Assembly (NCBI RefSeq): GCF_016859285.1
Contig: NC_053414.1
Span: 9,026,517-9,090,516, forward strand
Direction of reading: 5' to 3'
DNA: 64,000 nt
Source of the DNA: Xiphias gladius
Taxonomy: Eukaryota > Chordata > Actinopteri > Istiophoriformes > Xiphiidae
A program made the translations under genes and the position numbers. A model generated the notes under the pieces. The model had not been told where the DNA came from. It did not search any database and saw nothing but the letters and a program-made list of their open reading frames with translations. Positions within the stretch are counted from its first letter, which is position 1. Each line of letters opens with the position of its first letter. Shown one piece after another: positions 46,004 through 56,478 of this stretch.

Positions 46004-48668
46004 TCAACTTCTGACACCATAGACTGTTCATGTGTGACACACATTACAGGTATTTTCAGGTCCGAATAGTCCACACTTTCATCCACAGGTCTATATTTTA
46101 TCTTTATTTTCACATATCATGTCCCTATTTAGACCATGGTAATTGTGTTTGTGCTTCTCCTCTTTCTCTTCTTTCTACATGACTCTGGATTTCGGTTAGG
46201 AAACATTTAATCCTGGTTTGTTGCTTGTATAATGTTAATTTACTTTTATTCATTGTATATCTTATACATATATTTTGCACTGTTTTGTGTTTTTGCACAA
46301 ATATATAATACCATGTGTTGTATGTAAGAGTGAGACAATTTTTGTCCCTCTCAAAGTTTTCTGTTCCGTCATCCTCATGTTGACGGCCTGTTTATGCTGA
46401 TATTCTTTTCTTGCCGATGCTCCTGCTCTTTTATTGATTTCATTATCAAATTATCAATCATGTTGTCCTTTTCACTTTCACACACAGAACAAACCTTATC
46501 ATAAGTATACTTGTGTGTGTGTGTGTGTGTGTGTTTCTAAAGTTATTATTTTGAAGTATTTTTATTAATCTGGATTCAGATTAATTAGATGGCCTGAAAT
46601 AATTCAGTAAGGGAAACATTTTCTTACATTTTTGGAGAGATTATGGTAACAGCTCTCTTGGTTTCAAAATATGCATCTGCAAGCCACTCCTTTGTTTAAC
46701 CTTGTTCTACTGTTTTCTGTTTGTGTTCATATGTCTACAGGGATTTAATCATGTTTCTTGTCAATATCATCATCCTTTTCCAATGAAAAGGTACATACGT
46801 ATTGCGTTCAACAGTGTATAGTTTAACTGTCAATAATGTGACCTGGGCAGTAAATCTTGACTGATTGGATTTAATCCTGCTTCATCGTGAAACAGCCTCC
46901 TCAGCAGCAACATACTTCAACACAAGACCATTTAGAGTCAAATCATTTAACTACAGACATACCTTTGAGTAATTAACAAGTGATAAAATACGTAACAAAG
47001 TATATGGTGGTTTATATGGAGAGAGATTCACTTAATTCTACTGACACCTGATTGATCAACTGAAGGTAAATGCAATGATGCACTTTACTGTACCTACAGG
47101 TTGTATTAGTAACATGCAGGATCAAACAGTAATAGCTCATGTGTTGAGCATGTGTTAGGTTTCTGATCTGAGGGGCATTTTTCTAATTCATTACTTTTGT
47201 GTCTAAGCGTGTTTACCTTTGACAAACATTGTTCAGAAACCTCCTTACATGTACTAGTACAGTGAATCAGTTTTATTTTGATGGCACTTTTCTAAACACA
47301 GTTAAAATGGTTCGTTACAGAGAAGCCTAAACAAAAAGTTATAAAAAAGTGAAAAGAAACAAACATAATATTACGACAACACATACAGATAGTAAGGAGG
47401 GCAACAAAACAAGAAATCTGAAATCTTTTTAGTGTCATTTGTGTCCATTTGAGTGACCACGATTGTTTCCAGATTGTATCCAGTTTGACAGCAGATTTAG
47501 GTGAGTGAGGTGTGTGTGTGTGTGTGTGTGTGTGAGAGACCAACCTATGATTGTAGCTGCAGACCTTGGAGGGACCAGATGTCACAGATTCACATACCTG
47601 TTACTAGTGTGTCAGTTTGTTGGTAAGATCGGGATGCTTGAATGAGAAAGTGGGCGTCAGGCACGGGGGTGGGAGGGATGAGCTACAAGGATCAAACCCT
47701 CATGCAGAGCTTTTTCTATTAAGTGGTGATGTAGTGATGTCGGAGAGAGTCCAGACTTGAAGCTTGCTGGAAACAGCTCAGCAGAGACAGTCAACGAATG
47801 CTTACACTGCACAGGGAAGCCATTTTTGTCGCTGGTAGAATGGTTTTGCATGTTTCTGCCCCGTATCCGTTCAGTAAAAGTTTGCCGGCAAAAAATCCAA
47901 ATGTAAATGCCATTCTGTTAGTGCTTTGCTTACATCAGTAATTTAAACAGTGACCAAAAAAAACAGAAACCCCCGTACATTCAAATAACACTCTCGTCCA
48001 ATACTTTGTTTACTTCGACCAAAATGTGTCTCACTTATCTAGGATCAAAAAAAAAAAAAGTACAGAAAGCTTGGGCAGACTAGTCTTCCTCTTAACTCAC
48101 TTTTTGACCAGACAGATTTTGATTTATAATCAATCAATACCAAACCTGTGTTTAGACATTTCACATTTGGCTTGTTAAACAAAAGCTTTTATAGAAATAC
48201 ATGTTATTATCCCTTAAAGTACGGTACTGAAAAGCATAATTTAGGCACTGGTTAATAAATGATCCCCCAGCCTGAGTAATAAGGAGTCTTTGTAAAACTT
48301 GCAGTGCTTTATTTATTTTTTTAGACTGTGTCAGCAAGGAGTTAAATGAACGCTATTTGACTGATCATTTTAAGGTCATACTGTATAGTGTTGTTTTGGA
48401 TTCTGTTCTTTTCTGTAACAGAAATAAGAATATAAATAATATTCTTATTTATTTAACCAAAAATCAATCACAAAAGCTCATCGGTTTTGACACTCTAGTG
48501 TTCATAGCAGCTTAAATCTACTTAAGCTAAGCTTTGAGCATATTTTGGTTTCTTATTCTTTCTCAAAATAATGACAAAACCTGTACCCACCTGTACAAAC
48601 ATGCAAAACCACATGTACGATCATTCAAAACCAAAGCTTCACTGGAGTTGTGTTACTACAGTATCCAT
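46004..48668. other. Gap with no recognised gene
   Basis: AT-rich DNA with GT runs at about 46511-46533 and 47510-47533. I see no convincing exon or transposon. The right end (about 48310-48668) is probably the 3' UTR of the zinc-finger gene, with minus AATAAA motifs at 48308-48317. Confidence 0.6.
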
Positions 48669-50384
48669 CTAGTGGTATTTACTGATGTGTCTATTTCTGT
48701 CCCCGGTCTGTGTAAATGTCTGTCCACAGTGGGGGCAGGAATATGGCCTCTCCCCTGTGTGTATCCTCATGTGGACATTTAGTTTGTCTTTGCTAATAAA
48801 GCGTTTGTTGCAGCAGGTGCATGTGTACGGTTTGTCCCCCGTGTGATACCGCTGGTGCATCTTCAGCTCCGTCATGCGACCGTAAGTCCTGCCGCACTCG
48901 GGACACTCGTAGCTGGGTCGCACCTCCATGTGCTGTCTGCTGTGCAGCCGCAGCCCACTGGACGACCTGAAGCTCTTGCTGCACTGCGAACACTGGAAGG
49001 GTTTCTCCCCGGTGTGGATGTGGATGTGTAACTTCAGGCTGGCGGCGGAGGGGAAGCCATTGCCACAGATGGAGCAGAGGTGCGGTCTCTCCCCCGTGTG
49101 GATGCTCAGGTGCTTCTCCAGCTTGTTCTTGTTCAGGAAAGTCCTGCCGCAGACGGGGCAGTTCAACGGCTGCTCTCCCTCGTGTGAGCTCATGTGTTCT
49201 GTCAGCTCCATCAGTGTGGGGAACGCGTAATCACACCGAGTGCATGAGTACGGCCTCTCCTTTTTGAATTTCCTGTGTTTGAGACAGTGTTGCTCCAGAT
49301 CTTCCTTTTCCTCAAAGGTCTCAATACAGCAGGTGCACTGATAGGGTCTTTCTTCAGTATGAGTCCGCAGGTGATATTTCAAAGCTGTTAACTGTAAAAA
49401 GACGCTGTCACAGTGAGGACATCTAGATTCCCGCCTGTCGTGGACCATTATGTGCCTCTTGTAGTGAGACAGCTTGATGAAGCGCTTGCGGCACAACGAA
49501 CAATAATACTGTTCGTTTTGGTGGCTTTGCTCATGCTTCTTCAGTGCGTACTCGACCTTAAACTTCTTCCCACAGGTGTTGCAGGTGTAAGACTTTTCAT
49601 GAACCCCCATGTGCGTCTCCAGTTCTTCTGGACTGTTGAAGGTTTCGTTACATTTCGGACAAGTGCCATTGTTTTCCTTTACATGAATCTCTAGGTGTTT
49701 GTTGAGGTCTTCCGGGAAGGCAAAGTTCTTCTGACAATCAGGGCATGTGTAAAACTCGCCGTTGGTTGCTTTGCGATGGGTCACTATGTGCCTTTTCAAA
49801 TGATACATTCGACCAAATACTTTTCCGCAATCGCCGCATATGAGGCTTCGGGGACTGGACTGGACCTTCTTGTGTAATTTGAGATGACTCAAAAGTGCAG
49901 CCTTCTCTTTGAACTGTTTATCACATGCAAGACATGTCAGGCCTTCAACTGCATGAGTCTTCTTGTGAGCTTTCAGTTCCAGCCAGCTACTTAAATTTTC
50001 CCCACATTTAGAGCAGATGTACTGGCCCAAGTCGTGCTGGTTCCTCAGGTGTCGGGTCATGTGGTAGGACTGGCTGAAGGTCAAAGCACAGACCGGGCAG
50101 GTGAACGGTTTCTCCTTTGTGTGTGTCCGCATGTGTCTGGCAAGTTTGTTTGGCCCTCTGAAGCGCCTGCCAACGCAGATAGGGCAGAAATGGCCTTTTG
50201 TTTTGGTCTTAGAGGCGACTTTTTCTGTCTTACTGCCCCCATGTTGAGATTTAGCTTCATCAGAGTCCTTGCCTTCCGTCTTAACATTAACTTCTGATCC
50301 TTTAACCTGAGAATCACCATTACCAGAATCTGCAACATTCTCAGCAACATTATCATTGCAATCATCACTTTCATTCTTCTTCTT
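48669..50384 (-). CDS. C2H2 zinc-finger exon, 18 tandem fingers
   Basis: Probable DNA-binding transcriptional regulator. The frame is open from about 50384 (after a TAG that may be the splice acceptor) to TAG 48669-48671, 571 codons. It starts with an acidic, Lys-rich segment (NESDDCNDNVAENVADSGNG) of about 65 residues. Then come 18 C2H2 fingers, from CPICVGRRFRGPNKLARHMR to CPHCGQTFTQTGDRNRHISK. Several linkers are canonical TGEKP/TGERP, especially between the last five fingers; others have drifted (AVEG, ENNG). The last finger ends HISKYH with no tail. No KRAB domain is present. There is no clear in-frame ATG before the first fingers, so the start codon probably lies in the upstream exon at 51874. 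Orthology to a named ZNF is not assigned. Confidence 0.88.
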   Translation of the reverse strand, partial: KKKNESDDCNDNVAENVADSGNGDSQVKGSEVNVKTEGKDSDEAKSQHGGSKTEKVASKTKTKGHFCPICVGRRFRGPNKLARHMRTHTKEKPFTCPVCALTFSQSYHMTRHLRNQHDLGQYICSKCGENLSSWLELKAHKKTHAVEGLTCLACDKQFKEKAALLSHLKLHKKVQSSPRSLICGDCGKVFGRMYHLKRHIVTHRKATNGEFYTCPDCQKNFAFPEDLNKHLEIHVKENNGTCPKCNETFNSPEELETHMGVHEKSYTCNTCGKKFKVEYALKKHEQSHQNEQYYCSLCRKRFIKLSHYKRHIMVHDRRESRCPHCDSVFLQLTALKYHLRTHTEERPYQCTCCIETFEEKEDLEQHCLKHRKFKKERPYSCTRCDYAFPTLMELTEHMSSHEGEQPLNCPVCGRTFLNKNKLEKHLSIHTGERPHLCSICGNGFPSAASLKLHIHIHTGEKPFQCSQCSKSFRSSSGLRLHSRQHMEVRPSYECPECGRTYGRMTELKMHQRYHTGDKPYTCTCCNKRFISKDKLNVHMRIHTGERPYSCPHCGQTFTQTGDRNRHISKYH

Positions 50385-50559
50385 CTACTTCTGGAAACTC
50401 ACGCACTCTGTCTGGGTAGACTGGTTTTTGCCATGTGACATGATATGACTAAAAAATGCACCGTTGTTAGTGAATTTTTGTGAATGATGTGACAAAAAAT
50501 TTACCGTTTGCAGTAGCGTGTGGACTCTTGTGACTTTGCTGCTCTGTGCTCCTCTGTTT

Positions 50560-50715
50560 CTTCCTCTGTCTTGCAGAGCTGCAGGCCCTTTTTCCCACTG
50601 TGCTCTCAGGTGTTGGTCGCCATAAGTCTGGCTGGGTTCCCTCAGAGGTGGGTCATGGTGGTCTGACTGGCTGAAGGTCATGTGCATTCTCATGTGTCTA
50701 GCGAGCTTGTTTGCA
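50560..50715 (-). pseudogene. Relic duplicate of the first zinc fingers
   Basis: The minus strand here reads NKLARHMRMH, MTFSQSDHHDPPLREP and YGDQHLRAQWE. These are decayed versions of NKLARHMRTH, LTFSQSYHMTRHLRNQ and the following sequence in the intact exon at 50.0-50.15 kb. The stretch between HMRMH and MTFSQ has lost the linker and both finger cysteines, so it cannot fold as a finger. It sits between the zinc-finger exon and the Gag-derived exon and looks like an old local duplication now lying in the intron. Confidence 0.7.
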
Positions 50716-50767
50716 TCCTGTGCATTCTCATGTGGGTACAGCTGTTTTTAAGGGACCTTTTTTTTTA

Positions 50768-51874
50768 TCAGAAAAGAAATGACAAAGTCTTCTTTACTTT
50801 AGTCAAGTAAATGCAGGTAAGTAAATCATCATCATCATCATCATCACCACCACCACCACCGTCATCACTTGCCGTGTCGCAGCCTCCCTTCTCCATCCTC
50901 TGTAATGATGACGAGGCTTTAACATCATCATCACCTTTATCACTGGTTTTATCACAAGCCAGATTAGTCTCATCAGCACTCTTAGACTTATCTTCATCAT
51001 TATCACTATAATATAGCTTATCATTGCTGTAGTAGTAGTTGTCTTTGTATCTAGACGATTTTGGTGGGGTTTTAGTCAAGCATGGTTTTGCTTGCGTCCT
51101 TTTCTCCCCGCGCCGAGGTCGCCCTCTTTTGGCCTTTCTTTGAACAGGAGGGTCTAAATCATCTCCAATATCCACACTGACCTCGTGAAAACCAAAAAGT
51201 TCAGATTCATTCAAAGTAGATTCTACATCTTTACCAATAACCAACGCTGCAGCCAAGGTCAGAGTTTCCTTCTCAGACCGCAGCCTCTCTTTGAGTTGTG
51301 GGAAGTTTGTTTTCTCAATCAGCTGATCCAAGATAAGTTTGTCTTGTAAATCTCCATAGTTACAAGGCCTCAGCAGTTCTTCTAACGCAGACACAAACTG
51401 ATCTACAGTCTCTCCAGGCATCTGAGCCCTCTGATGGAATTTAAGGCGGTACATCTGAGAAGTGTGATCAGAATTGAAGTAACCCGTGAGCGCTGAGATG
51501 ACTGCTGCGTACGTGGTTTCACCGTGGATCAGTGTTGTGTAGATGCGCTGCCCCTCTGGGCCAAGGCAGTTCTGTAAGAGGACACACTTACTGGAGTCGA
51601 CCAGCTCATTTTCACCGAGTGCTTCGAGGTAGTGTTCAAAAGCTTTAAGCCACTTATGCCAAAACATGGTTGGTTCACCACGGACAGGTAGGAAAGGTGG
51701 AGGTGGGGACAGGATTATCAGAAGTGGCTCTGGGAGCGGCTCCATTGAGATGTCCTGTTTTGTCACCTCCTCATCTATTTCTACAGTTGTTTCACCCATT
51801 GTTATTTTCTGGTGTGGGTTTTTTTTTTCCGCTGAGGCTAATATTATTTCTTCTTTGACCAAAGTAAGAGTCAC
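50768..51874 (-). CDS. Gag-derived capsid-like exon of the zinc-finger gene
   Basis: A 368-codon ORF opening MTLTLVKEEIILASAEKK. Residues about 65-220 resemble the Gag capsid region of Ty3/Gypsy elements: FWHKWLKAFEHYLEALGE, then LLQNCLGPEGQRIYTTL, then MPGETVDQFVSALEELLRPC and DKLILDQLI. A basic patch (RKAKRGRPRRGEKR, AT-hook-like GRPRRG) and an acidic Ser/Asp-rich tail follow. The element-derived region looks whole within this exon. No protease, polymerase or LTR is seen nearby, so this is a fossil taken into a host gene, not a retroelement copy. A donor-like GTAAAG at 50797 would allow splicing to the zinc-finger exon on the same strand. A minus acceptor TTACAG at about 51956-51961 marks the exon's 5' edge. 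Likely roles, by analogy with SCAN domains, are self-association or partner binding. Confidence 0.75.
   Translation of the reverse strand: MTLTLVKEEIILASAEKKNPHQKITMGETTVEIDEEVTKQDISMEPLPEPLLIILSPPPPFLPVRGEPTMFWHKWLKAFEHYLEALGENELVDSSKCVLLQNCLGPEGQRIYTTLIHGETTYAAVISALTGYFNSDHTSQMYRLKFHQRAQMPGETVDQFVSALEELLRPCNYGDLQDKLILDQLIEKTNFPQLKERLRSEKETLTLAAALVIGKDVESTLNESELFGFHEVSVDIGDDLDPPVQRKAKRGRPRRGEKRTQAKPCLTKTPPKSSRYKDNYYYSNDKLYYSDNDEDKSKSADETNLACDKTSDKGDDDVKASSSLQRMEKGGCDTASDDGGGGGDDDDDDDLLTCIYLTKVKKTLSFLF
50827..50866. repeat. Coding (CAT)/(CAC) triplet run
   Basis: On the minus strand this encodes five Gly and seven Asp residues near the end of the Gag-derived exon. It is likely length-variable. 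Confidence 0.9.
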
Positions 51875-51955
51875 TGAATTAAAATATCACCCTCTATGGT
51901 CCCTCTTTGTTCAAGCTCCTGATGTTTCATCCCGGTCTGGTAAGTCTAGGAAAGC

Positions 51956-54189
51956 TGTAAGAGAAAACAGAAATTAGTTTCAGGCTCACTTGCTTTCTAT
52001 GTAATTTCTTTCTGTCGCACTAAAACACATAAGGCTAAGGGGCCTTATGGCACGAACTGCTCCTGCATCAGTTGCAAATTAGAAAAAAAAAATTGGTCCA
52101 ATTTGATGCAGCTGAGGCAGAGATACAAACTACAGCCTCTAAAAAAATGACACTGAGTTGAAATCAACACCTGTGACATTCTCAATAAAAACAGAACATT
52201 AGTAGCTTCAGCAAACTATCACTTTTTACCACAGGATGTGCCTATTACTTTTTCCTTAACTACTTTTTACTTAACCACTCCATTTTACTTGGTGTACAGA
52301 AAAAGTTAGGAATTACGCTTTACTTCCATAGTTTTCCCTTTATTTGGGTTACTGTATGTCAAATTGTCTATCAAAAGTATAACGTACAAATCAAATGTGG
52401 AGTGAAATGAAAGTTGACCAGACGTTTCTCTATTACAGCAGACATCCTGATTTGTCAAACACAGGTGTAACTAAAACAATCATTAATTGGAGCATTGCAT
52501 TATATTAATTGCTGGAGACCTTGTTAATGTTATCTGTTCCGCCTGTGCTTGTGCTGCTGTGACAAGTCAGAGATGTCATAGCTGTGAAGCACGTCTAAGA
52601 ATCTCATTCATTTGGGAGCAATGGTGAAATCAAAGTGCTCTGAGCTGACGGGGCTACCATGAGTCAGGTTTGCGAAGATTTATTTAGAAACGCAATATTT
52701 CATGAGAAGTCCAAGTTGCACAGACTTTTGCTAGAGAAGGAAACAACGACGGGCTGATGTGAGTCAAGCAAAGACGTCAGTCAAGTCCAGAATACGAAGA
52801 CGCCCATCTTGCTCTTGAGTTCACCGTCAACATAGCTGGAGAGCCTTGGGTCTTTTGGCGAGTTATTTTAATAAATTTCAACTTGCTCGCTTTTGTTACT
52901 GCTTTCCAAGGCTGCAACTAATAATCATTTTCATTTCTGACGAATTATTTCATCTGTCACACATTGAGAAAACAGTTTTTAAGAAATCATGCGTTTTCCT
53001 AGAGCCTAAGGGAGCATCTTTGAATTGCTCGTTTTGCTCAACCGAACGTCAAAAAACCCAAAGGTATTCAGATATTCTCTATCACATTAGACGAAGCAGT
53101 GAATCTCACCACTGAGAGGCTGAAACTCGGGAATGTTTGCATATCGGTCTGAAAAGTGACTAACGATTAAGCAACTCTCCAAGTAGTTGCAGAATAATTG
53201 TTGATCAACTTAAATCGATTACCTGACTAACTGCTTCAAGTTTCACGGCTACTGTTATCAGCTGATAAAATTACAACAATGTATATCAGGGGAATTGTTT
53301 TTTGGGTGTTGGGACATGACAGAAAGACGTTTTGGAACTATTCTGAATTGCATTTCGCTATGAAAGTGCAATCCAAGTGTTTGATTTGAGATTTGATTTT
53401 GGTTCCGTTCTGTTTACTTTACTTTGTATGAAGTCAGTTGGTAACTAACAACTATTCATTGCATTATTTATTGAATGCATCTTCGCTTTACAGCATTTTT
53501 CCCCACTACACTGGATATCTGACAGACAACATTATTAGAATGATTTCATTATCAAAAACCAAAACTCCTCCTTCTGCAAAGAACATTTTTATAGGATCAA
53601 AAACATTTTCCAATTATCTCTTTAACATTTTGCATTTCTAATTTACACAATCCAAAACCTGGAGCTGGATGGAGCCCAGGCAGACTTTTACTTTTGGAAA
53701 ATAAACAAGTTGTATTATTTTTCAGCTGGCCTGTGTGATATAATTTTGACTGAGGGAAAATACTAAAAATACATTTTTAAGGGATTAACCAGTTGACCAA
53801 CCTGTAGTGACTGGGGCCCTGTCAAGGTGAGGGGGAGTTGGGAGCCTTCAGGGGGCCCCTGGGCTGGGCAGAGATTACAGATGTTTCGTTGTTTCACTGC
53901 GGGTGTTTGGGTGGGTTTTGGGGAGCCCCGCGTTTCTTTCCCCGTCGCTGCAAACCGAGAGGAAAACACAGCACAAATTGCGGTATGGTCACTATAAACA
54001 CCACACTACGAGGTACAGACACAGAGGAACCGGTGTGTCAACGCTTTCCGACCGCCGTTTCTGTCCAGCCTATAGAGGACAGACAGGTCCCTCTTCGGCA
54101 ACTGACAGAGACAGGACAGGTGTAGGGAAGACGGAGTTTTAATCTGAGTATTAAGCGATAATCGAGGAGGAGGGGACGAAAAAACTCAC
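51956..54189. other. Probable first intron of the zinc-finger gene
   Basis: It lies between a minus acceptor (TTTCTCTTACAG, next to 51955) and a minus donor (GGTCGG|GTGAGT, next to 54190). It contains a foldback MITE fragment (about 52120-52200), a decayed copy of the CAGCAGACATTTTGACTTG MITE (about 52432-52600) and hAT-like MITE copy 4 (52911-53222, AAGGCTGCAACTAATAATCATT). From 53.8 to 54.15 kb it becomes GC-richer, with short ORFs that I do not credit. Confidence 0.55.
52911..53222. mobile_element. hAT-like MITE, copy 4
   Basis: It starts AGGCTGCAACTAATAATCATT and contains CAAAAAACCCAAAGGTATTCAG and ACTCGGGAATGTTTGC. It ends near TTGTTGATCAACTTAAATCGATT. Same family as 6657-6920. Confidence 0.6.
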
Positions 54190-54490
54190 CCGACCAAACT
54201 GGGTCACAAGTCCCGACGTGCGCAGAGCGACGGAGAGGCGTAGAACGTGATATCAGCGCTGCTCCGGCCCCGGGCCGCTAGCAGCCGCTAGCAGCCGCTA
54301 GCATCCGAGGAGACCGCTCCCTGCTGCGCCGCGGCCTGACTGTGCGATCGCCAGCGCTGCGATGCCGAGACCAAAACATTCGGCTAAAGAGCAAAACATG
54401 AAGTGAAAAACGCATCCGCCATGCTGACAGCCCTTCTCCCGGACGCCACCATATTTCTGATTCGCCGCCCCACAGCGGCCCCTGGCGGCT
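54190..54490 (-). promoter_or_regulatory. CpG-rich promoter and non-coding first exon of the zinc-finger gene
   Basis: Minus-strand exon sequence ending at a strong donor GTGAGT (54184-54189). The region is rich in CpG, including GCGCCGCGG and GCGATCGCC. TATGGTGGCGTCC on the minus strand near 54450 resembles a YY1 site of the type found at TATA-less starts. A 10-bp unit CCGCTAGCAG is repeated three times at about 54277-54303. Confidence 0.5.
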
Positions 54491-54574
54491 GGGAGACACA
54501 CGACAGTGCTCAGGGAGTTAACGCTCTTCCATAGGAACAAGACACTGCCACGTTTGTAGTTTCTCGTGATACTT

Positions 54575-54805
54575 TCTTGTTGTTTTGTATCTCTAAACAT
54601 ATTTTGTACTCTTCGATGCTTTTGCGTCTCGTTCTGGTTGTTTTTCATCTCTTTCTAGTCATTTTACTTCTCTTTTCACTCGTTTTACTTCTATTTTTGG
54701 TCATTTTACTTCTATTTTTTAGTCATTTGGCATTGCTTTGTAGTCGTTTTGAGCCCCTTTCTGTGGTCGTTTTTCTTCTCTTTTTCTTACTCATTGCTTT
54801 GTGTG
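54575..54805. repeat. Degenerate 21-bp tandem repeat, array 2
   Basis: About ten units of the type TTTTACTTCTATTTTTGGTCA or TTTTTCATCTCTTTCTAGTCA, mostly 21-23 bp long. The consensus framework TTTT-x2-TTCTCTTT-x4-GTC is the same as in array 1 at 24.7-25.05 kb. It begins less than 100 bp upstream of the zinc-finger gene promoter. Confidence 0.75.
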
Positions 54806-55663
54806 TATTTTAAGTTTCTAGTGTTAAGATGTGTGTCTCTTTCAGTGACATTTTGCAGGTGAATATCACATCATCGAGGTTTCAGCAGGGTAACTCTCAT
54901 ACCTGTCGGTGGTCTCATGAGGTTTCGGCAGCATGAAAACAATAAAACATGTTTTATATAATTTTATGACATTCCTTGTGATTACAATTGCAGTTGCATT
55001 TGATTACAATTGCTGATGACTTTCATTAGGGTTGATGATTGCTAGGACAACTTGTGTATCACATATAAAGTATTTATCAGGATTTGGGAAGAGGCCTCAG
55101 TGTGAAAATATCAACAAGACAATAACACTAAAGTAGAATCTGCTTTACTTAAGTGAAAATTATTATTTTCATTTCCACTTTTGGAGGAGACACCTAGAGC
55201 AAACTGCTGAATTCAATATTATAGTCTTCACTAGTGTTTTTAATGAGATACTCTTCATGTTCATAATATACAGGATTATGTATTTTAAAGGGTCAAGTCA
55301 CACAAATGACAAAAAATAGCCTAAATACTCTATACCGGTATTTTGCATTCATAGTTTAACTTGGTTTTAAATTCTGTTGACTTAGTTTCTCTGTTTTACC
55401 CATTTCCGTTTTGTAAATATTTGTTTTGTGTTTTTATCTTGTGTTTCAGTTTCCCCTAATAGAAGAATAAAGTGGTTGAGTCTGGAAAGTCACACTGTAT
55501 TACTGTTGGATTTCTAAGCATATTTTTGAATGCTTCGAGCGTTCGAACGTTGCCGAAATTTCCGGGAGAAATATCTCTAAACCTTTACAGATAGAACTAA
55601 AATTAGCTACATGGTTACGTACCACTTGTAATTTCAGTGAACCAACCATTTATCTGATGGCAG

Positions 55664-56478
55664 CAGTGGTGCAATGTAACTAAGTACATTTACTCAAGTG
55701 ATGTTAAGTATAATTTTGAGGTACTTGTACTTTGCTTGACTATTTCTATTTTATGCTACTTTATACTTGTACTCATATATTGCAGAGGGAAATGTTGTAT
55801 TTTTTATTTCACTGCATTTATTTGACAGCTGAAGTTACTAGTTACTGTTTAGATGAAGATTTTACATAAAAAAACATTCAATGAGCTTTTAAAATACAGT
55901 GTCTTGTTAAAGATTAAACCAGTGGTTGCCATGTTTTAGCTTGTGACATTTTTCTTGAGTTGCTATCAGATCCACCAAAGAGTGATTTCCTCTCTAAACT
56001 TCTCAGATTAATTAAATAATAGTTTGAGGTCGAAATAGGTAAAGATGTGTATGTCAGAACTATTTTTTTTCTTCTTCCCCTTCCCATTAATAAGCTCATA
56101 ACCCCTCAGATGTATCTGAGGACCCTTAGTAAAGGCCCGGACTCCTATGTTGGGAACAACTGGACTAAACTACCAAACTATATACAGAGTATTTCATGCT
56201 AACGCCACCTCCGGCAGCTACAGCAGTAAAATACTGCTTACACATCGATGCATCAGTTTTAACAGATATGTATGTCAGATGTGACAAGACATCAGTCACA
56301 GGGGACATTTTTCTGCAGAATAAAATACTTCTACTTTTGATACTTTTAGTACATTTTGTTGTCAAACTTCCGTACTTTTACTTTAGGATTTTGAATGCAG
56401 GACATGTAAGAGTATTTTTACATTGTTGCATTGGTACTTTTAATTAAGTAAAGGATCCGACTACTTCCTCCACCACTG
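55664..56478. mobile_element. Full-length hAT-type 'CAGTGGTG' element
   Basis: The termini CAGTGGTGCAATGTAACTAA and CTACTTCCTCCACCACTG are inverted repeats. Flanks GATGGCAG and TATGGCAG match at 7 of 8 positions, as an 8-bp hAT target duplication. The body has TTTTGAGGTACTTGTACTTTGC, GCAGAGGGAAATGTTGTA and GGTACTTTTAATTAAGTAAAGGATC, all typical of this abundant fish family. Non-coding. A second element is inserted in it at 55920-56162. Confidence 0.85.
55920..56162. mobile_element. hAT-type MITE nested in the CAGTGGTG element
   Basis: Termini CAGTGGTTGCC and GGGAACAACTG. Flanking 8-mers GATTAAAC (55912-55919) and GACTAAAC (56163-56170) match at 7 of 8. Same family as 28950-29162. It inserted after the host element. 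Confidence 0.8.

Noticed and set aside
53763-54142. ORFs on both strands at the edge of the zinc-finger gene's CpG region
   Set aside because: GC-rich DNA with few stops, no recognisable residues and no conserved start. Better explained as intron and promoter flank.
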